From: Nilaparvata lugens
Lineage: Eukaryota; Arthropoda; Insecta; Hemiptera; Delphacidae
Length of the DNA stretch: 64,000 bases
Assembly (NCBI RefSeq): GCF_014356525.2
Contig: NC_052508.1
Span: 58,503,441 to 58,567,440, forward strand
Direction of reading: 5' to 3'
How positions within the stretch are numbered: position 1 is the first letter of the stretch; every line of letters begins with the position of its first letter. The notes below the pieces were generated by a model. The model searched no databases and was not told the origin of the DNA. It worked only from the letters and a program-made list of their open reading frames with translations. The translations under genes were made by a program, and so were the position numbers. Of the stretch, positions 56,391 to 64,000 are shown piece after piece.

Positions 56391-56619
56391 CAGTATGTAT
56401 GCGTTGGTGTATGAGCAATGATCCTCGGGAGTAGGTGGTATAGCTACAAAATGTACAGAAGAAGCGACGCATCTTGTGGTGAACATTTTCCATGTGCAGC
56501 CTGAGATTGCGGGTGTCCTTCATTTTGCGGCCGCATATTGTGCAAGCAAACTTGCTCGTTTTGCTCGCATCGCCTTCACCTTCGCCACTTTCCTCTCCAA
56601 CATTGCTTCTGTGCAGCAC
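56391..56619 (-). CDS. C2H2 zinc-finger gene, exon 6 (end of finger 6, fingers 7-8)
   Basis: Acceptor TGATAG, donor CTG|GTATTT. The first codons (VLH) supply the last His of finger 6. A Gly/Glu-rich spacer (VGEESGEGEGDASK) follows, then finger 7 CTICGRKMKDTRNLRLHMEN and its VHH, and finger 8 CTFCSYTTYSRGSLLIHQRI with HTG. 229 bp, ends in phase 1. Confidence 0.88.
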
Positions 56620-56689
56620 CTATCAAACATTAATTAGGATAAAATCTTTCATCTTCAACCATGTTATATAAAGTAGTTGACCGAGCGAA

Positions 56690-56945
56690 GTGAGGTCTAA
56701 GATTGAAGTCGATGGTTTTGCATTTATCTTCATGTTTATATGTTCCGAATTTACAGCGAAACTCAGCAATAGATTTCGTGAAATTTTACAGGTATGTTCC
56801 TTTTTGAATTTCGCGTCGACGTATATATATAGGGTTTTTGAAATTTTGTATTTTAAGGATAATACAAAAGGAAAAGGAATAGCTATGTACACTCTCATCT
56901 TTCCTATGGTACGTTATTATGGGGAAACTACAATGATGCTAATTC
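56690..56945 (+). repeat. interspersed repeat (GACCGAGCGAAGTGAGGTCT)
   Basis: An open frame here (IYRVFEILYFKDNTKGKG) resembles a repeat I associate from memory with planthopper sequences; this is unverified. It is not a host gene. It adjoins the LINE tail fragment at 56947. Confidence 0.3.
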
Positions 56946-56946
56946 T

Positions 56947-57468
56947 TTGTTTATTTTACAAAAGAGGGCAATAAGAAATATATGTAAAGTACCACCCCTT
57001 ACGCATTGCAAACCTCTTTTCATTGAGCTTAGAATTATGTGTTTACCCTGTATTTTTATATTTCAATGTTTATTGTTCGTAAAAACTAATGTTATGTCTT
57101 TTTCCAGTCATTCTGAAACTCATTCCCACAATACCAGAAGTAAATTGAACCTGAGAAATGAATACTGTCGGTACAAATCCAGTCATGTGAGTTTTAGGGC
57201 GTGTGCAATTCGATTCTTTAACCAATTACCATTAAACATTAGAGACTTGGCTGTGGAAGATTTCAAATTAAGAATTAAAGATTTTCTAATTAGAAACTGT
57301 TTTTACAATCTGGATGAATATTTTAGCTTTAATATGAAAAATTTTTAAATTGTGATGAAATTGTAATATTATGTACATGTATAACAATGATTGTATTTTT
57401 ATGACGTGTCCTATACTTGTTTTATACTTGTCGTTGGCAATAAATGGATTTGATTTGATTTGATTCCT
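56947..57468 (+). mobile_element. LINE 3' fragment with (TTTGA)n tail
   Basis: The plus frame 56947-57348 is the C-terminal end of a LINE ORF2 (LQKRAIRNICKVPPLTHCKP, HSHNTRSKLNLR, RACAIRFFNQLP). It is followed by AATAAATGGATTTGATTTGA. The 5' end is truncated. It lies antisense in an intron of the zinc-finger gene. Confidence 0.85.
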
Positions 57469-59087
57469 TCGAACGCCTATAATACCGTAAAAATCGCACT
57501 ATATAATTATTCATCATAAATCAGTTGTCGATTGGATATTAAAGCAATATTATTGCATATTAATATGCAATATTAAATAGTGGATAACATGCAATATTAA
57601 TATCTCAATGTAACTTGGTAAAAAACCAGCTGTCATGTGGACTATTAGGCTAATTGCAAGCAATGAGGCATGCAATTGATAATTCAAAGTAGCATATTAT
57701 TTTCTCCCGACTTTTCTCTGCTTTCAACTCGGTAAGCTTTTGATGATAGTAGCATAGTTATTTACAACAAATTATTAGCATTGTAATGCTTATAATTATA
57801 ATTAATATTAATTATTATTGTTGTTACAACAACCCAAACAGCCATTAGTTGTTTACACACAGATATCTGGCCGACATCTAAGGACAGGACATAATTCACT
57901 CTGATGGACAGTGTTAGAGGAGGCAGTGGTTTTTTAATTGCGCGAGGTCTACTGTTCACAGAGCTTCTAGTATATTATATTTTCACAGTATTGATGTTAA
58001 ACCAGCTGTTATTTCGATATAATTTTTCATAATCTGCAGCAAGGTAACTAGAATAGGTACATTGACCTGTAGCATAAAGTACTTATTATATTACAACTTT
58101 TAGATTATAACATTCAAGGTCTGGAACATTCAAGGTGTATCTAGAATACAATGTATTCCAGGTACATTGATACCATTGAGAAAAATTGGCACACATCCGT
58201 CAAGACGCACCCCGACGTTGGTGTCCTTCAATATGCGCATACGATGGTAACTGGAGTTTCGTTTCTAGGGTTTAAACACTCTAAAGCAGTAATATTAATA
58301 GGTTTTGAATATCCTAGACAATATTCTAGTAATATTCAGAACCACCCAATCATTTTAGAAAATCGAATCAGGAATTTTGTTATTGTAGTTGACAAAATTC
58401 CCACTTGGGGCGCTGAAGATGCATGCAAATCTTGATAGACGTGAAGCCACTACCTAAATCCTATAGTGATGTTCACGTTATAATGGAAGTATTTGATTGA
58501 CATTGGTGCTGCTATCCTTGTCTATCATTCTAGAAAGCATTTAGCACTATACTTTTCTAGCTCCGTAACGTTGCCAGATCGTTTCTCAACTATGTAGAAA
58601 TATAATTAATCAACATAATATTTAATCTCAATTATAAAAATTTATAATTAACATAATATTTTATATTTATTCTCCTATCTTTCGCCACTGACAGAAGAAA
58701 TAGCTACCAAGGAATACCAAAGAAGAATACGAAGAATACCAAAATTATCCTTCTATAGAAGGCAACGCTATTCTCCTATCTTCCTCCACTGCTATTATTT
58801 AGTGTGGACCTCACTATAGAGTATAACACAGATTAAAGAAACAATCATACAAGTTACAAGATGATGCAATTTGTAGACATTCTTCTTCAACTATTTCAGC
58901 TGTTGACTGATCAATTTGTTCAATCAAATAATCCAAGATAAATTGAAATTCTAAAACATTTTCAATTGTGAATTGTTATTTTTGGTTCAAGTTCAACTTA
59001 ATCAGCATGTTTTCTTCACATTGTATAATATTTTATATTGTATTTTGCATTATACTATATTGTATTTGTTTGCATATTGTGACGAAC
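57469..59087. other. intronic stretch
   Basis: A 94-codon plus frame at 58151-58435 (MYSRYIDTIEKNWHTSVK) has no recognised domain and may be chance or an old TE. 57545-57605 is rich in GCAATATTA palindromes. Confidence 0.4.
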
Positions 59088-59418
59088 CTTGTGATTATGC
59101 ATCTGCTTGCGTGTTTTGAATCCCTTGCCGCAGTTGTCACAGAGGAACGGGCGCAGATCGCCGTGTGTGAGCGCATGCGTGGTCATGTGCTTGGTGAAGT
59201 AGGTCTTGTAACTGCACTGCTCGCATGAGATCAGCTCCATGTCGATGTTGTGCACCCTCCACAGGTGGATCGCCATGCTCGGCCACTTGGACTGGCTCGC
59301 CCCACACTCGGCGCACGTGAATGCCAGTTGGCCGGCTTTGCTCTTGTCATGGCACTGCTGGTGGTACACCAGGTTTGATCCGTGCTCGTACCTCAACTCA
59401 CACCCATCAATGCCGCAT
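59088..59418 (-). CDS. C2H2 zinc-finger gene, exon 5 (fingers 3-6)
   Basis: 331 bp between acceptor (AATTGCAG) and donor (AAG|GTTCGT). Finger 3 is C-x4-C type (CGIDGCELRYEHGSNLVYHQ). Finger 4: CAECGASQSKWPSMAIHLWR with VH. Finger 5: CEQCSYKTYFTKHMTTHALT with H. Finger 6: CDNCGKGFKTRKQMHNH, completed by exon 6. Enters one base into a codon and ends in phase 0. GC-richer than its surroundings, as expected of constrained coding sequence. Confidence 0.9.
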
Positions 59419-60891
59419 CTGCAATTCAATAGTGAGGTCCACGTTATAATGGCAGTGAAGAAAAATATAGGGAGAACAGGGGTGGTGGCGATTTTCTGCT
59501 TGCCACTGTCTTCTATATAGGATAGCTGATACCGGTATTTCTGATGTAATATTAACTGTTCATTCTTGTTTAAAATAATAAATTATATTTTATTCCGAAT
59601 ATATGACTATAACCATCCTCAAGTTAAAAGTTTTAAACGAAGTTAATCAGTTCAGTAGTTCAGACGTTATGATGCATCATTCGTGTATATCCTATCCCGT
59701 ACATGTATAAACCAATTATTTTATTTATATTATAGATGCGTCAATTGTGTATTTCCAGGGGCGAGGTGTGACTTTTTGGCTCATGTCCAGGAAAAATTCA
59801 GTTGAAAGTTTGAATGAAAAATGCAACCTCCTCCCCTACTTAAAAAATAATGTTTCATTTTGGACGATTATTTTCGAGCAAGATGACATCTAGTACAAGA
59901 TAAGCTTACTATTCAAAATCCTAGAATTGAAAAATCTAGAACTTGGCTAAATCTCAAGCTCGGAAGCTGGCCCTCAATAATTAAAATTAATTTTAAAAAA
60001 ATGAAATTCCTTATCCTTTATTAATTTATACAAGTACATCATCAAAAAATAACAGGGAGAGAAAAATATAAGGTAACCTTGTGTTATTCCTCTCCCAAAT
60101 TTAGATAAGGTTACACATAGTCCGATATAGGTTCTCTTGTAGTTGCTGTTCACTTCAAAAATTTTCAGTTCTTAATTTATTATTTTTACAAAGTAGTTTT
60201 GAATTTAGATGCTTCAAAACCAAACAGAAGAAATAATAATTATTATTATTATTGTTATTATCAATAACAAATTGCAAACAAAATAATTATCGTACGGTTT
60301 GGAATTGCAGTGAATTTGGAAACAGTGGAATCACAGGAAATAGCGATGTCTTTGACCGTTTACTCCACCATCGTTTACGGGGAGAGGGCGAGTGATGATG
60401 CAGAAGAGTGGTGGTAACCAATGCTAAATAGCAGTACTGGTATCGCATATTTTTGAGAATCAAATTGAACGGATGGAACTGATGCAGTAGTCTACTTTAT
60501 TCAAGCTTGGTTCGCTCGCAAAAAAACATTTCTCTTTATGTTTCTTAGCCTTTTTTTGTATTTATATTTATTTTAAATATTTTCAATTTAATAATATACA
60601 CATTACATATCAATTTCTGTCCAGTCATCGGCGAATCCAGAGATGACCGGACGCCTCGCCTCTGTGTATTGCCTATCCTGTACATGTATAAGGCAATTCC
60701 TTACTTTTAAATATAATAAGATAGATTTATACAGTAATGAATATTATATCAAGTATAATGTCTGCTGTATAAATGATACTGACTGTAATATTATATGATC
60801 TTGATATCTTATTTATTAAATTTTATAGTGATTTGTGGCTAGGCATAGCTTAGCATTCATATTAAACTTGGCCATAAAACAATCAACTCAC
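59419..60891. other. intron
   Basis: AT-rich. A CTATCCYGTACATGTATAA string occurs at about 59688 and 60670. No exon seen. Confidence 0.5.
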
Positions 60892-61177
60892 TCTCTCACA
60901 GCATAGTCATCTTCCGTCTCTCCGTCAGTCACAGACTTTTTGATCCTAGAGCTTTTTGATTTACTTGGTCTCCCACGTTTTTTAGCAGGCGAGGTGAACT
61001 TCTCTCTTGTCTCCACATCGGATTTACTACGGCTAATAGGCGTTTCATTCACTTCCATTTCGACAATCGGAATATTTTGTTGATTTGTTGGTTTATCTTC
61101 ATTGTCATTCACTTTCATTTTGAGAGCATCTTCAACAGTTTTCTCATCCTTAGTGACGACGTCTCTATTATTTTCAT
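60892..61177 (-). CDS. C2H2 zinc-finger gene, exon 4 (AT-hook)
   Basis: 286 bp; acceptor CTCTTCAG, donor AGA|GTGAGT. Acidic/Lys-rich, low-complexity product (ENNRDVVTKDEKTVEDALK) with an AT-hook-like KKRGRPSKSKSSRIKK near its end, a minor-groove DNA-binding motif. Enters in phase 1 and leaves two bases into a codon that exon 5 completes. Confidence 0.82.
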
Positions 61178-62135
61178 CTGAAGAGAAAAAATAAACATCA
61201 ACCACAACAGTACAAAGTATATTGAACTTTCTCAGGTAAGCTTTGTAATTAGAGTAAAAAAAGAGAATAATCCTTGCAGATGATATTGAAACATCTTAAC
61301 GATAAAGTATTCAGCTAGAATTCATTAGTTGGATTTCGATGCAATGAATAAACTAGATATGTCATACCGTAGTTTGATTCTGTATTCAGATACTCTTCAC
61401 GTGATTTAAAGGAGTTAAGCATCATTCACATCTACCAACGTTGAGGTGCGTACAGACTTTCGCTCTGCTCTGCAACCGAACGTCACTCCAGCAGAGCGAT
61501 TGATGATCGACCGGCGAGCAACAGTGGTTCGACCGGGGAACGCGAGAAGATCTAACATCTTCCATAACGTTCATGATGGGTGCGTGAGCGGTGAGACTGT
61601 GGTTCGATGGTGGTACGAGGGCGGTACGAGGGAGGAGCGTGCTCGGTGCTGGTTGGAAGCGCGAATATGTGTACGCAGACATTCAAATATAAATTGTATG
61701 AGCATACATTTAATCTAACAGTTGATTACCACTCACGCAGCAAAAGATACCAGAGAGAATACTTTGCCATTTTTTTTTTTGATAATTTACACTAACAAAG
61801 GTGGATCACGAAAAATTGATAAACATGTTAAAAGAGCATGAAAATGCATACGTCAAGAAGGATAAGAGCATATTATAGTAGGTACAAGAAAAGTTTTACT
61901 ATGAAAAATAAGAAATATGGAAGAAAAGGGGGTTCTATACAAGGGAATCCAAACTCCAGCCAAAAGACTCAGTGAATGAGATGTTAGTTTGGCACGTTCA
62001 ACATATATTTTGTACAAGTGAACGTTTATTTAGAACATGCAGCTTGGCTTGTAGGTACTTGCATTTCAATTTGCGGCGAGTAAAGATTTTTTCGAGCTAA
62101 CTTAATCATTCAAAACTAATTCATTATTTCATTAC
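61178..62135. other. intron with a GC-rich MITE (61446-61677)
   Basis: 61446-61677 is GC-rich in an AT-rich intron. Its ends, GTGCGTACAGACTTTCGC and (inverted) CTGCGTACACATATTCGC, are imperfect inverted repeats. The open frames there on both strands are chance. The rest is empty. Confidence 0.55.
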
Positions 62136-62435
62136 CTTGCTGTGTGTTAGTTAGTGGTAGTTTCTGAGCGGCAGCTGAAAACTGAGCTGTGAGATCGACC
62201 AAGTATTGCGAATTGGTCAACTCTGTGGAGTCAATTGTAGTCGATCCTTCATTTGAGTTGCGAGTCTCGGAATGCACACAGGTAGCAGTGGCCGCTATAA
62301 CGGGAGACTTGCTTTGCATCGGTCTTCTCAAATCGATGACAAGACTTTTGGCAATGTAGTAATTTGATTTTGAAACAGAAGATTTTGGTATCGTTCTGTC
62401 AGTATTCTGCTCTTTGTTGTAGGTATTTGTTTCTT
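62136..62435 (-). CDS. C2H2 zinc-finger gene, exon 3 (linker)
   Basis: 300 bp; acceptor TTTTTTTCAG, donor CAAG|GTAATG. Ser/Thr/Asn-rich linker without fingers (SKSNYYIAKSLVIDLRR, STELTNSQYLVDLTAQF). Phases in and out agree with exons 2 and 4, the main reason to accept it. Confidence 0.78.
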
Positions 62436-63057
62436 CTGAAAAAAATAGAAATCTGTTGTTTTCATATTGGCTCATCATATGGTTGCCATGGCAAAATTGT
62501 AACGTGCTATAAATCTTCGGCTCTAAATTTATTGTTTAAATTCAATATTTTCTAAATTTGGCTTAGTGGTTTTGTGTTTTGTTTTGGTTTTGTATATAAT
62601 TGGACTTTTTAACATCAAAATGAACTTTATTCCGAATTGAAAAGTGTAAATTTAAAGTATTGTGCTCACTATAACCTTAGTGTACGGTTTCGCATTAGTG
62701 AACTTTGGATTATATACGGCGAGGTGGAACTACCCTTGGGTCTCCCCACCATTCAAAGTCATGCGCTAATAATATTAATAATATTAATTGGCTTAATCAA
62801 TGCTTTAGGAATTATTTATTCATTTTATTGATGTAGCGTGATGATTGATTTTGAAATAAATACGTACATTCAAGGAAAGCAATACTTATCATACTCATAA
62901 GTAGAAGGGCAATGAAGATTACATCACAACCACGAATAATACTGACATGAATATTATGTCCTAAAAACAGGAATTCAAAGAACGAGCTGGATGGATTACA
63001 ACCAAATACGTTCATTTGGGAAAGCAATATAAGGGAACAACAGAAAGGGAACAATAC
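62436..63057. other. intron
   Basis: AT-rich; no exon or element recognised. Confidence 0.5.
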
Positions 63058-63169
63058 CTTCTTTTGTTGGTTCGTTTGGCCCAGTTTCAGGTATCTGTGG
63101 TTTCACTATGATGTCCGTCATCATACTTACTTCAGCGCCAGAGACTTCATGATCTTGTACAAGATGTAC
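63058..63169 (-). CDS. C2H2 zinc-finger gene, exon 2
   Basis: 112 bp; acceptor TTTTGCAG, donor GAAG|GTATTG. Opens with VHLVQDHE, which carries both His ligands of finger 2 begun in exon 1, then an acidic linker (MMTDIIVKPQIPETGPNE). An internal GAAGTAAGT could serve as an alternative donor. Confidence 0.82.
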
Positions 63170-63730
63170 CTGCAAAATTGATACGCGGTGAAAAATAAAT
63201 CAATTTTATGAAATACTTATAAACATATGAAAGCTCACTTTTCACATTAGATCAATATCGCTACTTCAGATCAACAGTGAGATATCTTACATTTTTCGTG
63301 TTTTTAGGTTATTATGATGTTCAAGTATATTGCAGAATCTGCAATATACATATTATATATGCTTAACTATTATGCTCAAAGTTCACGTAACTTTGAATCG
63401 AGAATCTCAAAAGAAGCCTTAATATAATTCGGAATACATAATTTAAAATTGTATACTATAGCTGAGCTGAGAGTATTAAAGCCTCTGAGGCCAAGTCCAC
63501 ACTTCTGTTTTACTGGTAGGAAAACTATCACACACATCTTGAACAATTTTATTCTGTGATTTATACGTATCCAGAGACTATTCTGGAAAAAAGTATGAAT
63601 ACGAATCTCAAGACTAAAAACTTTGATAGATTTATTCATACTTATAGGTTTGTAAATTTTAATGTAGTCGAGCTGTAAATGTGATATAGACCAAAGACAA
63701 ATAAGAGGAACTGATAGATTTGTACACTAC
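63170..63730. other. intron
   Basis: AT-rich; nothing else recognised. A minus frame at 63376-63639 looks like a decayed LINE ORF2 C-terminus (KPINYVK-like ending is not clear), so I do not call it. Confidence 0.35.
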
Positions 63731-63950
63731 CTGCAGAGAATGTTTTGAGTAGAAGACATTACTGCACCCGACGCATTTCAAAGTATTCCTTTTCGGCAAT
63801 GTGGCTACAGTCGACTTGAGGTGATGAAAACGCTCGAAATGTGTCCCTACATTAGCTGAGTTTGTGCTCAGGTAAATACATTCGGAACATTGATAAATTC
63901 CTGGTAGATTATTGGCAAGGTCTTCTTGCTTCAAAACCGAATACTGAGCT
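63731..63950 (-). CDS. C2H2 zinc-finger gene, exon 1 in window (fingers 1-2)
   Basis: 220 bp; acceptor TTTTTTACAG, donor CTGCAG|GTAGTG. After AQYSVLKQEDLANNLPGI comes finger 1, CSECIYLSTNSANVGTHFER with FHH (C-x2-C-x12-H-x4-H), then CVGCSNVFYSKHSLQ, the Cys half of finger 2. It enters mid-codon, so the protein's start lies beyond 64000. Ten fingers, an AT-hook and long linkers in total suggest a nuclear DNA-binding regulator. I cannot name an orthologue. Confidence 0.85.
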
Positions 63951-64000
63951 CTGTAAAAAACATAGAAGCAAAATTAAGCAGTCGCTTCAATAAAAATATC

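Noticed and set aside
61422..61718. Overlapping frames of 86 and 90 codons on opposite strands
   Set aside because: They lie in a GC-rich MITE inside an intron.
63376..63639. 87-codon minus frame resembling a LINE ORF2 C-terminus
   Set aside because: Similarity (SLWIRINHRIKLFKMC, LGLRGFNTLSSAI) is suggestive but too weak and short to call.

Overview
The window reads as AT-rich, intron-rich insect nuclear DNA, probably hemipteran and perhaps planthopper-like. That guess rests on the mix of P, pogo, piggyBac, hAT, Helitron and LINE copies; no single diagnostic gene proves it. There are no bacterial operons, rRNA genes or CRISPR arrays. Roughly the left two thirds is a graveyard of nested transposons. 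The right third is mostly introns of one host gene.

Layout. 1-5.6 kb: a decayed pogo-like element broken by a piggyBac relic, then a THAP-like exon followed by five in-frame copies of a 282-bp unit. 5.87-11.88 kb: a C-terminal relic and then a DNA transposon encoding a DUF7869-type protein (DxCxGQNxN motif). This transposon has 36-bp terminal inverted repeats (TIRs), many copies of one ~18-bp subterminal motif in both orientations, and two recent tandem duplications (1282 and 876 bp) with microhomology at their junctions. 12.6-15.3 kb: a nearly intact pogo-type transposase. 16.8-22.3 kb: Helitron end, retroposon tails, SINE-like sequence, and a P-element relic joined to a pogo fragment. 22.3-27.4 kb: LTR-retroelement Gag on the minus strand carrying a 5'-truncated piggyBac. 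27.8-31.7 kb: a LINE endonuclease split by a 3.0-kb hAT element with a perfect 8-bp target duplication. 31.8-33.2 kb: a duplicated ~690-bp unit with a small signal-peptide ORF. 34.0-38.8 kb: a LINE split by a second DUF7869-type element. 40.1-41.3 kb: N-terminal half of a piggyBac transposase.

44.2 kb to beyond the right edge: a multi-exon C2H2 zinc-finger gene on the minus strand. Seven exons (63950 to 53687) have canonical splice sites and matching phases. They encode ten zinc fingers and an AT-hook, so the product is probably a nuclear DNA-binding regulator. Two or three further 3' exons, including a stop codon, are plausible around 50.9-44.2 kb. Its introns hold LINE pieces (47.4-50.4, 51.5-52.6, 56.9-57.5 kb) and several miniature inverted-repeat elements (MITEs).

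The least described system here is the DUF7869-type transposon. One window holds three members. One of them shows TIRs and a subterminal motif array flanking the ORF, and another has its own, different motif set. This links a largely unannotated protein family to DNA transposition.
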